From NCBI GenBank assembly GCA_016235245.1, contig JACRLO010000038.1, positions 1 through 64,000 of the forward strand: 64,000 nt of DNA. The letters run 5' to 3'. This document shows, piece by piece, positions 1 through 9,288 of the stretch. Under the pieces are notes generated by a model that worked only from the letters and a program-made list of their open reading frames with translations, ran no database searches and had not been told where the DNA came from. The number at the start of each line of letters is the position of its first letter. Position 1 is the first letter of the stretch. The DNA comes from Nitrospirota bacterium. Its GTDB lineage: Bacteria > Nitrospirota > Thermodesulfovibrionia > Thermodesulfovibrionales > UBA6898. Made by a program: the position numbers and the translations under genes.

Positions 1-107
1 GCCCCCTAAAGGTCTGTGGTAGACTACCACGTTGATAGGCTGGAGGTGTAAGCGTAGTAATATGTTCAGCTGACCAGTACTAATTGACCGTGTGGCTTGA
101 CCCTTAT
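1..107 (+). rRNA. 23S ribosomal RNA, 3' end (partial)
   Basis: The first ~107 bases match the conserved 3' end of bacterial 23S rRNA, including the stretch around 60-100 that reads GCTGACCAGTACTAATTGAC followed by CGTGTGGCTTGA. The gene enters from outside the window. The exact 3' end is estimated by analogy with E. coli. The following 5S gene and terminator confirm the tail of an rRNA operon. Confidence 0.93.
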
Positions 108-121
108 TTCTCTTCCCTCCT

Positions 122-169
122 GTTGTCAAAAAAACTTCTTGACAAACAACTGTTCTTTGATGTTATAAT
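122..169 (+). promoter_or_regulatory. 23S-5S spacer with small hairpin and promoter-like elements
   Basis: GTTGTCAA at 122-129 pairs with TTGACAA at 139-145 to form a 7-bp hairpin, a plausible processing stem. TTGACA (139-144) and TATAAT (164-169) are perfect sigma-70 hexamers, but the 19-nt gap is longer than the usual 16-18. It could be a weak internal promoter for 5S or chance in an AT-rich spacer. Confidence 0.3.
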
Positions 170-191
170 AGACTTTCTGGAAATTAAAGTT

Positions 192-308
<117 letters not shown>

Positions 309-316
309 TATTCATG

Positions 317-351
317 AAAGGCCCCGAATTAAATTCGGGGCCTTTTTTTTT
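317..351 (+). terminator. Rho-independent terminator of the rRNA operon
   Basis: AAAGGCCCCGAATT (317-330) is mirrored by AATTCGGGGCCTTT (332-345), a long GC-rich stem. It is followed by an uninterrupted T tract to 351. This is a textbook terminator immediately after 5S rRNA. Confidence 0.95.
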
Positions 352-519
352 GCTCTGCGACATGGCTGCATGCTTATGGTGAAATGCCAGGGGAGGTTGA
401 CCGCATCAACCGTATGATCAGGGAGACCCGAAAGTTCTTTACCGGCTTCGGACAATTTCAAAACGCATCACCGTAAATCCGAAAAACAGATTGACGGATT
501 ATGCAGGATTTATCCGTCC
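352..519. other. Intergenic region between rRNA operon and formate dehydrogenase operon
   Basis: No gene is supported here. The only structure seen is a minus-strand hairpin at 493-518 next to the fdhA stop codon, listed separately. The open frames crossing this area run through the 5S gene and the terminator and are not credible. Confidence 0.6.
493..518 (-). terminator. Probable terminator of the first formate dehydrogenase operon
   Basis: GACGGAT (493-499) and ATCCGTC (512-518) form a perfect 7-bp stem just past the fdhA stop codon at 520. On the minus strand the stem is followed by AATCTGTTTTTC. The T tract starts a few bases late, so the terminator may be moderate. Confidence 0.5.
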
Positions 520-3198
520 TTACGTTGCTGATACAGCTGCGGTAATGATCTGCACTGCACAGACCTTCAGTTCCGGTATCTTTACCTGGGGATCGAGGGC
601 ATCGTTGGTGAGTACATTGGCAGCAGCCTCCCGGTAATGCATAGGGATGAAAACTGTTCCTTCCGACACCCTTGGGGTTGTCCGCGCCTTAATGGCAATC
701 TCGCCTCTGCGTGACCGCACCTTGATAATATCTCCGTCGCTGATTCCAAGGTTCCTGCTGTCAAAGGGATTTATTTCCACATATGGTTCACCGGCATGAG
801 ACTCTATCGGCTCAACGCGCCGCGTCATGGAGCCGGAATGATACTGAAACAGATTGCGCCCTGTTGTCAGGACAAATGGATATTCTTTATCACAAACCTC
901 TGCAGGCGGCTGATATGAAACAGGCACAAAGGGAACTTTGCCCTTAGGGAATCCCTCTTTATAAAGATAGGGTGTGCCTGGGTGGTCTGTTGCAGGGCAG
1001 GGCCAGCAGAGACCGCGCTTTTCAAGTCGTGCATAGGATATGCCGGCGATTGCAGGCCATAGCTTACGGTATTCGTCAAATATTTTTTCGGATGATTTTT
1101 CCATGTCAAGGCCGAGCCGTTTCGAAATCTCTGCAATGATCCATAAATCATCCTTTGCCTCGCCAGGCGGATTGACTGCCTTGCGTATCCTCTGGACTCT
1201 CCGTTCAGTATTGGTGAAGGTGCCATTTTTTTCGAACGAACAGCCCGCCGGCAGCACTACCTCTGCAAGCTTTGCCGTATCAGTCAAAAAAATGTCCTGG
1301 ACTACCAGAAAATCGAGGCGTTCCAGCGCGTTGATCGTGTGATGCATGTTCGGGTCCGTGATGATCGGGTTTTCCCCCATGATGTACAGGGCCTTGAGGT
1401 TGCCTGCCGCAGCTTCATTCATCATCACGGTCGCCATCATGCCGACGTTGGGAGAAAGAGGAACTCCCCAGGCCTGTTCGAATTTTGTCCTGATCTCAGG
1501 ATCATCGACTTTCTGATATCCCGGATAGACATTTGGCATGCAGGCTGCATCGGAGGAGCCCTGAACATTATTCTGGCCCCGCAGCGGATTGATGCCGGTG
1601 AATTCCCTGCCGATATTGCCGGTAAGGGAAACAAGATTGGCAAGGGCTGTTACATTGTCAGTGCCACAGGTATGCTGCGTGATCCCCATGGTGTAGAAGA
1701 CCCCTGCTTTGCGCGATGCCCCATACACCCGGGCTGCCCTGATGATGTCATCCTTTGGGACGCCGGTGATCTTTTCGGCATAGTCAGGGGTAAAGGTCTC
1801 GATAGACTTTTTCCACGCAGCGAATCCTTCGGTTTTATCTTTTATAAATTCTTCGTTCTGAAGTCCTTCGCTCACGATAACATTTGCCATGCTGTTGAGG
1901 AGTGCAATATCAGAGCCCGGCCGTATCTGAAGGTGAATATCAGCGAACTTCACCATCGGGATTTTTCTCGGGTCTGCAACAATAATCTTTGCGCCGTTTC
2001 GATAGGCCTTGATCATGCGGTTTGCGATGACAGGGTGCGTTTCCTTGGTATTGGAGCCGATGATAAAGATCACCTCCATGCCTTCGATCTCCAGGATAGA
2101 GTTCGTCATTGCCCCTGAACCGAATATTTTGGCCAGACCGGCCACCGTGGGGGAGTGTCAAAGTCGGGCGCAGTGATCTACGTTATTGGTGCCGATGCCT
2201 GCCCTGATGAGTTTCTGGAATGCATAGTTCTCCTCATTGGTGCAGCGTGCAGAGGAAAGGCCTGCAATGGCATCAGCGCCGTGCTCTGCCTTTATTTCTG
2301 AGAGCCGCTTTGCAACGTGATCAAGGGCCTCGGGCCATGAGGCCTCTTCGAAGACGCCGTGCCTCTTTATCAGCGGCTGGGTCAGACGCTCCGGGCTGTT
2401 CACAAACCGGTATCCGAACCTCCCCTTGACGCAGAGCCAGCCTTCGTTCCATGTCGCCGCTTTTGCGGTAATTTTAAGGATCTCGTTATCTTTGACATGT
2501 GCCGTGATATTGCAGCCGGTGCCGCAATACGGGCAGACTGTATCCACTTCTGCCTGATGGTCTTTCCTGCCTTTATTCTTCCAGAGCCTGCCGGTGAGCG
2601 CCCCGGTAGGGCAGACGCTGACGCACTGGCCGCAGAACTCGCAGTCGAGATCCTGCTCATAGCTCGTACATATCTTGGAATTAAAACCGCGGTACCCAAA
2701 GTCGATTGCCTCAACACCCTGAATTTCATCACAGACCTTTACGCACCGGCCGCAGAGGATGCATTTTTCGAGGTCCCTTTCTATGAACGGGTTGCCGTCG
2801 CGCTTGGCATACACTCTTCTCTCTCCCTGATAGCGGTTCTCTCTGATGCCGTACTCATAGGCAAGATTCTGAAGTGTGCAGTCGCCTGCTTTTTCGCAGA
2901 TCATGCAGTCATTGGGGTGGTCAGAGAGGATAAGTTCCAGAACAGTCTTTCTCAATTCCTGCAGGTTTGGACTTGAGGTCGTAATCTCCATGCCATTGTT
3001 CACGACAGTGGTGCATGAGGTGACCGGTTTCGGCATGCCTTTTACTTCGACGATGCAGAGCCTGCAGCCGCCAAAGGGCGTAAGCTTGGGATGATGGCAG
3101 AGTGTCGGTATGGGAATGTTGAGGAGCTTTGCTGCCTGCAGTATCGTGGCAGAGTCAGCCACTTCAATCGTTTTGCCATCAATCGTGATCCTTGCCAT
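520..3198 (-). CDS. fdhA: Formate dehydrogenase alpha subunit, selenocysteine-containing (copy 1)
   Basis: Oxidises formate to CO2 (or the reverse) at a molybdenum/tungsten bis-pterin site. The reading frame runs through a TGA at 2158-2160 into a second open stretch, giving 892 residues with Sec at position 347. The context HCARL-Sec-HSPTVAGL is the FdhF/FdhA active-site motif, so this is recoding and not a broken gene. Domain order: NuoG-like [2Fe-2S] (about 1-80), His/Cys cluster HPNDCMICEKAGDC, two ferredoxin-type [4Fe-4S] motifs (CILCGRC, CEFCGQC), the CPYCGTGC cluster, then the molybdopterin catalytic and C-terminal pterin-binding domains. The start lies 4 bp after the upstream NuoF-like gene. 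It is last in a three-gene operon like fdsGBA of Rhodobacter. No fdhD or sel genes are seen in the window. Confidence 0.95.
2130..2160 (-). promoter_or_regulatory. Sec UGA codon and bacterial SECIS hairpin of fdhA copy 1
   Basis: UGA is at 2160-2158. Eighteen bases downstream TGGCC (2144-2140), loop GGTCT (2139-2135) and GGCCA (2134-2130) form a perfect 5-bp apical stem. The GGUCU loop and the spacing are those of the E. coli fdhF SECIS that binds SelB. Confidence 0.92.
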
Positions 3199-3202
3199 AT
3201 GC

Positions 3203-4984
3203 TTAATCCCTTCCTACAGACTTGAACTTGCACGCCTCGAAGCAGGCGCCGCATCTGACGCATTTTGCCGGGTCTATCCTGTGGGGCTGTTTCTTTTCTC
3301 CGGTGATCGCTCCTGCAGGGCATGCCCTGAGGCAGGCGCCGCACCCTTTGCATGCAGCTTCAATGACGCAATAGGTTATCAGGTCCTTGCAGTCCTTTGC
3401 AGGACATTTTTTATCCCGGATATGGGCTGCGAACTCATCCCTGAAATATTTCAGCGTGCTCAGCACGGGATTGGGGGCAGTCTGTCCGAGGCCGCAGAGC
3501 GCGGTGACCTTGATGCTGTTGCTCAGGGTCTCAAGCAGTTCAAGGTCGCTCTCCTTGCCTTGCCCTTTGGTTATCCGCTCCATGATCTCGAGAAGCCGCT
3601 TGGTGCCAATCCTGCATGGAACGCACTTGCCGCAGGATTCTTCCTGGGTGAACTGGATAAAGTACTTTGCCATATTCACCATGCAGTTGTCTTCGTCAAG
3701 GACTATCATTCCTCCTGAGCCGACGATTGACCCGACCCTGGCGAGCGATTCATAATCGACATTGATATCAAGCATATGAGCAGGAATGCAGCCGCCTGAG
3801 GGGCCGCCTGTCTGGACTGCCTTCAGCTTCTTGCCTCCTTCGATGCCTCCGCCGATATCCTCGATGATCTCCCGCAGCGTGATCCCCATCGGCACTTCGA
3901 TCAGTCCCGGGTTTTTGATCTTGCCGGTCAGGGCAAAGACCTTTGTCCCTCTCGAGCGTTCTGTTCCATGTGACGCGTACCACCGATAGCCCCTTCTCAT
4001 GATATAGGGAACATTGGCGAGGGTTTCGACGTTATTGATGACCGTAGGACGCTGCCACAATCCCTTGTTGACCGGGAACGGCGGCTTGGCTCTGGGCATG
4101 CCGCGCTGGCCTTCGATCGAGGCTATGAGCGCTGTCTCTTCGCCGCAGACAAATGCACCTGCACCGAGTTTGACCTGTATGTCAAAGTCAAAGGTTGTCC
4201 CAAAGATGTTCTTGCCGAGGAAGTGGCGTCGTCTTGCCCTGTCTATGGCGAGCCTCAGACGCTCGACTGCCAGGGGATATTCAGCCCGGATATAGACGTA
4301 CCCGTGATGGGCGCCGATGGCATAGGCCGCAATGATCATCCCCTCAATGACCGCATGGGGATTTCCCTCAATGACCGCGCGGTCCATAAATGCACCGGGG
4401 TCGCCCTCATCAGCATTGCAGACGATATATTTAATATCGCCGCGGGCCTTGCGTCCCAGTTCCCACTTGAGCCCGGTAGGGAATCCTGCGCCGCCGCGGC
4501 CTCTCAGTCCCGATGCCTTGATCTCCTCGATAACTTCATCCGGCAGCCACTCAGTCAGCACGTCACGGGCAGTCCCGTATCCTCCGACTGCATGATAGTC
4601 ATCAGGGTCCTCAGGATCAATCTTCCCGCAGTCAGATAGAACGATTTTGACCTGCTTGTGATGAAAGTTCTCGTAGTCTCTGCCGACCCGCCATTCGGCG
4701 ACAGGGGTTTTGCCGATAAGATGCTCCTGGACAATTCTCGGAACCATGTCGGGCTTGATGAACTGGTAGGTGGTTATTGTGCCGTCTGTCAGAACATCGA
4801 CAAGCACATCTTTGGCACAGAGCCCACGGCAGCCGACACGATGGGCCAAACAATGCTCTTTGACCACTGCCGGAAGCGCTGCGGCCTCAAGCTCAGTACG
4901 AAATGCCTGCAGGACTTCGGCACCCCCGGATGCCATACCGCCCGTACCCATGCAGACATTTATAACGGTCTTATTTTTCGTCAT
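3203..4984 (-). CDS. fdsB: NuoF-like diaphorase subunit of formate dehydrogenase (copy 1)
   Basis: Passes electrons between FdhA iron-sulfur clusters and NAD(P) through FMN. 593 residues: N-terminal thioredoxin-fold [2Fe-2S] region with VGCRGLCAKDVLVDV, then the NuoF core with the FMN motif GRGGAGFPTGLKW, the canonical CNADEGDPGAF...EGNPH segment and GAGAFVCGEETAL. The N3-type cluster ligands are CGKCVPC with a later CGLG. The C-terminus adds two [4Fe-4S] ferredoxin motifs (CKGCGACLRAC, CVRCGACFEAC), as in NADP-reducing hydrogenase and FdsB/HylB proteins. It overlaps the NuoE-like gene by 14 bp and is followed by fdhA after 4 bp. All key motifs are intact, so it probably is a working NAD(P)H site. 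Confidence 0.93.
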   Translation of the reverse strand: MTKNKTVINVCMGTGGMASGGAEVLQAFRTELEAAALPAVVKEHCLAHRVGCRGLCAKDVLVDVLTDGTITTYQFIKPDMVPRIVQEHLIGKTPVAEWRVGRDYENFHHKQVKIVLSDCGKIDPEDPDDYHAVGGYGTARDVLTEWLPDEVIEEIKASGLRGRGGAGFPTGLKWELGRKARGDIKYIVCNADEGDPGAFMDRAVIEGNPHAVIEGMIIAAYAIGAHHGYVYIRAEYPLAVERLRLAIDRARRRHFLGKNIFGTTFDFDIQVKLGAGAFVCGEETALIASIEGQRGMPRAKPPFPVNKGLWQRPTVINNVETLANVPYIMRRGYRWYASHGTERSRGTKVFALTGKIKNPGLIEVPMGITLREIIEDIGGGIEGGKKLKAVQTGGPSGGCIPAHMLDINVDYESLARVGSIVGSGGMIVLDEDNCMVNMAKYFIQFTQEESCGKCVPCRIGTKRLLEIMERITKGQGKESDLELLETLSNSIKVTALCGLGQTAPNPVLSTLKYFRDEFAAHIRDKKCPAKDCKDLITYCVIEAACKGCGACLRACPAGAITGEKKQPHRIDPAKCVRCGACFEACKFKSVGRD

Positions 4985-5444
4985 AGGAGGGGGCTTTCAG
5001 TGCACGGAGTTCCTTCAGGATCTTGTCTGTGACTGCTTTGCCGTGGACCTTTTTGTCCACAATGAGAACCGGTGCAATACTGCAGGCCCCAACGCAGTTT
5101 ACCTGCTCGAGGGTGAACTCACTGTCTTGTGTGGTGTCTTCGCCCGGTTCAAGTTTCAGCTCGAGCCTGAGGCTGTTGAGGATGCGGTCTGACCCGCGGA
5201 CATGACAGGCGGTTCCGCAACAGGCAGTTATCTTATGCCTGCCTGGCGGCCTCATGCGGAACTGGGCATAAAAGGTTACAACTCCGAAGAAGCGGCTTGG
5301 CGCAATGCCGAGGGTCTGGGAGAAGTAGTCTATTGCCTCTCTTGGTATGTACCCGAAGACTTCCTGCGTATCCTGCAGAAGAGAGACCACATTCCCCTCG
5401 TTCTGCCGGTATTGCTGCGCTATGGTTTTAAATGTTTCTATCAT
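4971..5444 (-). CDS. fdsG: NuoE-like [2Fe-2S] subunit of formate dehydrogenase (copy 1)
   Basis: 157-residue thioredoxin-fold [2Fe-2S] protein that partners the NuoF-like subunit. The ligands are visible as CCGTACH in the middle and NCVGACSIAP further on, the usual C-x4-C and C-x3-C pattern of NuoE/HoxE/FdsG. The N-terminal helical part has the family motif GYIPREAIDYFSQTLGI. It is first in the operon. The stop overlaps the start of the NuoF-like gene, implying coupled translation. The ATG at 5444 has only a weak ribosome site. A 17-bp palindrome lies 19 bp upstream. Confidence 0.92.
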   Translation of the reverse strand: MIETFKTIAQQYRQNEGNVVSLLQDTQEVFGYIPREAIDYFSQTLGIAPSRFFGVVTFYAQFRMRPPGRHKITACCGTACHVRGSDRILNSLRLELKLEPGEDTTQDSEFTLEQVNCVGACSIAPVLIVDKKVHGKAVTDKILKELRALKAPSYDEK

Positions 5445-5462
5445 AAGGTTATTTTATAAGCC

Positions 5463-5479
5463 TATGATAAGTTATCATA
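5463..5479. promoter_or_regulatory. 17-bp perfect palindrome, likely operator
   Basis: TATGATAA (5463-5470), G, TTATCATA (5472-5479) is a perfect inverted repeat just upstream of the copy-1 operon start at 5444. A TATAAA-like -10 lies between it and the gene on the minus strand. It resembles a CRP/FNR-type dyad in overall form, but the half-site spacing is not that of a standard FNR box. The regulator is unknown. Confidence 0.5.
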
Positions 5480-5576
5480 AAGTCCCGCTTTTTTTCCATA
5501 CGAATATATCAGTTGGCAGACCGTGCAGAAAAGATCAAATAAGGCGGCTGGAGTTTTCAACGGAAGAGTATTACAG

Positions 5577-5604
5577 GCAGGGCCGGGAAATGTTCCGGCC
5601 CTGC
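5577..5604. terminator. Strong hairpin after the CBS gene, possible terminator
   Basis: GCAGGGCCGG (5577-5586), loop GAAATGTT, CCGGCCCTGC (5595-5604): a perfect 10-bp GC-rich stem 22 bp past the CBS-protein stop codon. Neither side has a clear T tract. It may be an RNA 3'-end stabiliser or an atypical terminator separating the two formate dehydrogenase modules. Confidence 0.5.
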
Positions 5605-5625
5605 TCAGTATGACCAGAAGGCTTT

Positions 5626-6057
5626 TTAATATCCTGCGATATAATCCTTGAGATAGTGGATCTCGGTGGTCATTTTGTGGACCTGGGACAGAACGATATC
5701 CCTGATCGAGAGCATGCCGATCACTTTTCCTTTGTCAACAACAGGGAGATGGCGGATGTTCTTTTCGACCATGACAGCCATGACGCTGTTGAGGTCGTCG
5801 CTGAGTTCTGCGACCATGAGATTTTTTGTCATGTTTTCGCTTACCGGGATATCGTGGAACCTTCTGTCACGCTTGCCGATGTAGCAGCGGACGACATCGC
5901 GCTCCGTGAAGATCCCTGCAGTGCCGTCTTTTTCGGTAATGATGATCGCGCTGATCTTTTTGCTGTCCATAAACCGGATCGCATCCTCCACGCTGCTAGA
6001 TGCGTCCATCGAAAAGACCTCTTTCCCCTTTGTCTCGAGCAGTTCCTTGACTTTCAT
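5626..6057 (-). CDS. CBS-domain pair protein
   Basis: 143 residues made almost only of two CBS motifs: about 8-62 (IRFMDSKKISAIIITEKDGTAGIFTERDVV) and 78-130 (NIRHLPVVDKGKVIGMLSIRDIV). Such Bateman modules bind adenosine nucleotides or SAM and act as energy sensors. No catalytic or DNA-binding domain is attached. It has a good ribosome site (GGAGG). It lies 68 bp downstream of the cyclic-nucleotide-fold gene and in the same direction as both formate dehydrogenase modules, so a role in tuning formate metabolism is an inference from position only. Confidence 0.88.
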   Translation of the reverse strand: MKVKELLETKGKEVFSMDASSSVEDAIRFMDSKKISAIIITEKDGTAGIFTERDVVRCYIGKRDRRFHDIPVSENMTKNLMVAELSDDLNSVMAVMVEKNIRHLPVVDKGKVIGMLSIRDIVLSQVHKMTTEIHYLKDYIAGY

Positions 6058-6125
6058 TTTCCTATCCTCCTTGGGTTTAATACGGTCGCCCGGGACACCC
6101 CCAGGGACTGTGCAGATTTTCTGTC

Positions 6126-6581
6126 CTAATAATTCACCAGTGCCTTCAGGAATTTCTCATTCATGCGCCGTACATTGAGGGCCGAGACGATCGCAATATT
6201 TTTTATGATCTTAAGCATGATCTGAGGCTGTGTTTTTTCCAGTTCTTCATATGCCTCCTTGGGAAACAGGATAAGCTCTGCATGATCGAGAGCCCTCGCG
6301 TCCGTAGCGTGGTCTGATTTTTCAAGGGTGGCTATCTCACCGAGGAAGTTCCCGGGGCTCAGGATTACAAGCGGCTGCTTCCATCCGTCTGTTGTGGTCT
6401 TGGATATCTCTATCCTTCCGCTCCTGATCATATGTATGCCTTTGCATATGCCCTTCTCCCGGAAGACATGCTCGTCCTTGAGAAGTCTAATCATGGATAC
6501 CATAGGCCGGAGTATTTCAAGCTCCGAATTATCGAGACCTTCCAGCAATACCTGAGGCATTAACTCCTGCACTGACATCAT
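6126..6581 (-). CDS. Cyclic nucleotide-binding-fold protein (CRP sensor domain only)
   Basis: 151 residues with one cAMP-binding-type beta barrel (about 20-135): the segments GICKGIHMIRSGRIEI and LSPGNFLGEIATLEKSDHATDARALDHAELILF match the CRP/EPAC fold, including the PGNFLGEIA phosphate-binding-cassette-like loop. There is no helix-turn-helix, so it cannot be a CRP regulator by itself. The start is 1 bp after the fdhA copy-2 stop, and its ribosome site AAGGAG lies inside the fdhA 3' end, so it is co-translated with the dehydrogenase. The ligand is unknown. Confidence 0.88.
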   Translation of the reverse strand: MMSVQELMPQVLLEGLDNSELEILRPMVSMIRLLKDEHVFREKGICKGIHMIRSGRIEISKTTTDGWKQPLVILSPGNFLGEIATLEKSDHATDARALDHAELILFPKEAYEELEKTQPQIMLKIIKNIAIVSALNVRRMNEKFLKALVNY

Positions 6582-6582
6582 C

Positions 6583-9288
6583 TTATTCTCCTTCCCTGAC
6601 AGGTTCTACCCTGACCGCGGTGATCTTGAATCCGGGTGTTTTTGAAATCGAGTCGATACGGGTATCGCTCGTCAGCATGTTTACGGCAGCCTCGGCATAA
6701 TGCATGGGAATGAAGACAGTTCCCGGGCTTACCCGGTCCGTGATTCTGGCCTTTATCACAATACTCCCCTGTGAAGATGAGACTTTTGAGCGCCCGTTAT
6801 CGCCGATCGAGAGCCGTACTGCATCATCGGGATGTATTTCAATATACGCCTCTCCTGCATGGTTTTCAAGAGGCTGAACCCTGCGCGTCATGGAGCCGAA
6901 GTGATACTGAAAAAGATTTCTTCCCGTATTGAGGATGAAGGGATACTCCGGGTCAATCCGTTCTTTCTGCGTTTCAAAGGCTGCAGGGGTGAAGATTGCC
7001 CTTCCCCGGGGAAATCCGCCTTTATAGAGATACTCGGTTCCCGGATGGTTCTTGGTAGGGCAGGGCCACTGTATGCCCCGCGATTCGATCCTTGTATAGC
7101 TAATGCCCTCAAGCGCCGGCCAGAGACTGCCGAGTTCCTCAAACACGCCCTCAGGAGAACTGCAATTCATTTCATATCCCATTCTTCGGGAAAGTTCTGC
7201 AATGACCCAGGAATCGTCCCTTGCCTGCCCCGGTGCTGCGAGTGCCTTTCTTACCCGCTGCACCCTTCTTTCCGTATTGATAAAGGTGCCGTATTTTTCA
7301 GCAAAACAGGAAGAGGGGAAGACCACGTCTGCGAGCCTGCCTGTCTCTGTCAGAAAGATGTCCTGAACAATAAGCAGTTCGAGCGCCTCAAACCCTTTCT
7401 TTGTATGGCTGACATTGGCATCGCCAAGCACAGGGTTTTCACCCATCACATACGCAGCCCTGATGCTGCCTTCGATGGCCCTGTGCGGGATTTCGGAAGC
7501 GGCAATACCAGGTGCGGCTGAAAGCGGCCTTCCCCATGTTTCCTCAAACTTCTCCTGAATTTCGGAGATGCCGACCCTCTGATACCCGGGAAATACATTC
7601 GGCAGACAGCCTGCATCGCAGGCGCCCTGCACGTTGTTCTGGCCGCGCAGTGCATTAATACCCGTGAACTCCCTGCCGATATTTCCTGTCAGAAGTGCAA
7701 GGTTTGCGATCGCGTTTACATTTGCTGTCCCGTTTACATGCTGTGTAATACCCATCCCGTAATAGATTGCAGCCTTCCTTGATCCGCCATAGAGCCGTGC
7801 TGCCTCTATGATCTTTTCTCTGGGCACTCCGGTGATCTTTTCTCCGGCCTCAGGCGTGAACTCCTCTACGCTCTTCTTCCAGACGTCAAATTGACGGGTC
7901 TGGGCCTCGATGAAGTCGCTGTTGTGCAGCCCCTCTGCAAGAATAACATGGCTGATACTGTTGAGGAGCGCGATGTCAGTTCCGGGCCTCTGCCTGAGCC
8001 ATATCCCGGCAAAGCGGCACATGGCCAACTTCCGCGGGTCAGCGACAATGATCTTCGCTCCTCTTCTGTGCGCCCTGATCATGGCGTTTGCTATGACCGG
8101 GTGGGCTTCCTTGGTGTTTGACCCGATGATGAAGATCACTTCGTTGCCTTCGATTTCGCGGATCGAATTGGTCATTGCCCCAGAACCGAAGATGGTGGCC
8201 AGACTGGCCACCGTGGCGGCGTGTCAAAGCCGGGCGCAGTGGTCGACATTGTTCGTGCCGACTGCCGCGCGCATGAACTTCTGAAAAAGGTAATTCTCTT
8301 CAGTCGTGCAGCGCGCAGAAGAAAGCCCGGTAATGGCATCAGGACCATGCGCTTCTTTGATCTTTTTTAATCTATCTGCAGCATAATCCAGGGCCTCTTC
8401 CCATGACGCAGTCTGAAGCCTGCCGTCTTTTCTGATGAGCGGCTGCTTAAGTCTGTCAGGGCTTGATACAAAACTGTACCCGAACCTGCCTTTTACGCAG
8501 AGCAGCCCCTTGTTCACAACACTGTCCGGCCGTGAAGAGACCCTGATGATCTCATTGTTCTTCACGTGAAGCGTAATGCTGCAGCCGACGCCGCAGTACG
8601 AGCAGGTGGTGTCTACCTCCCGTATCTTCCAGTATCTTCCTTTGCCGATCCAGTCCCTGCCGACAAGGGCGCCGGTCGGACATGCCATAACGCACTGGCC
8701 GCAGAACTCGCAGTCGAGGTCCCGCTCAAACGGAGGGCATACCTTGGTGCCGAAGCCCTTGTATGCGAAATCGATCGCTCCTACGCCCTGGACCTCATCG
8801 CAGATCTTTACACACCGTCCGCAGAGGATGCACTTTTCCATGTCGCGCTCTATGAAACGGTTGCCGTCCTTCTTGTCATATATTCTTCGCTCCCCGCTGA
8901 AGAGGGGCTTCCTGATATTGTATGAATAGGCAAGCTCCTGCAGTTCACACTCGCCGGTCTTCTGACAGACCATGCAGTCGTAGGGGTGGTCGCTCAGGAT
9001 CAGGTCAATGGTGTCCCTCCTGAGGTCTTCAATGTAGGGAGAATTCGTGATGACTTCCATATCCTTTTCGACCAGGGTGGTGCAGGACGTTACCGGGGTC
9101 CCATTCACCTCAACGATGCAGACCCTGCATGCGCCAGACTGGCTGATCATCGGGTGGTTGCAGAGCGCCGGGATATAGATGCCGATCTCCTTTGCTGCCT
9201 CGAGAATCGTTCTGCCTTTGGTGACATCAACGACCTGGCTGTTGATCCTGAGCCTGACGGTTTTCTCTATTTTTCTGTTCATACTCAT
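6583..9288 (-). CDS. fdhA: Formate dehydrogenase alpha subunit, selenocysteine-containing (copy 2)
   Basis: A 901-residue paralogue of the first FdhA with Sec at residue 355, encoded by the TGA at 8224-8226 in the context HCARL-Sec-HAATVASL. Domain order is the same: NuoG-like [2Fe-2S], HPYDCMVCQKTGEC cluster, two ferredoxin-type [4Fe-4S] motifs (CILCGRC, CEFCGQC), CSYCGVGC cluster, molybdopterin catalytic domain and C-terminal pterin domain. It differs from copy 1 over most of its length, so the duplication is old, not a recent tandem copy. Its ATG overlaps the stop of the NuoF-like gene (ATGA). It is followed directly by the cyclic-nucleotide-fold and CBS genes, which copy 1 lacks. Confidence 0.94.
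8194..8226 (-). promoter_or_regulatory. Sec UGA codon and bacterial SECIS hairpin of fdhA copy 2
   Basis: UGA is at 8226-8224. GGTGGCC (8212-8206), loop AGTCT (8205-8201) and GGCCACC (8200-8194) give a perfect 7-bp stem with 18 bases from UGA to the loop, the same distance as in copy 1. The loop starts with A instead of G but keeps GUCU. Confidence 0.88.

Noticed and set aside
1339-2118. 259-residue plus-strand open frame opposite fdhA
   Set aside because: Shadow of the conserved minus-strand gene; no ribosome site or known motif.
2146-2160. Premature stop splitting fdhA copy 1 (and the same at 8212-8226 in copy 2) as pseudogenes
   Set aside because: The stop is UGA at the exact active-site Sec position of FdhA, with a SECIS hairpin after it and clean coding on both sides.
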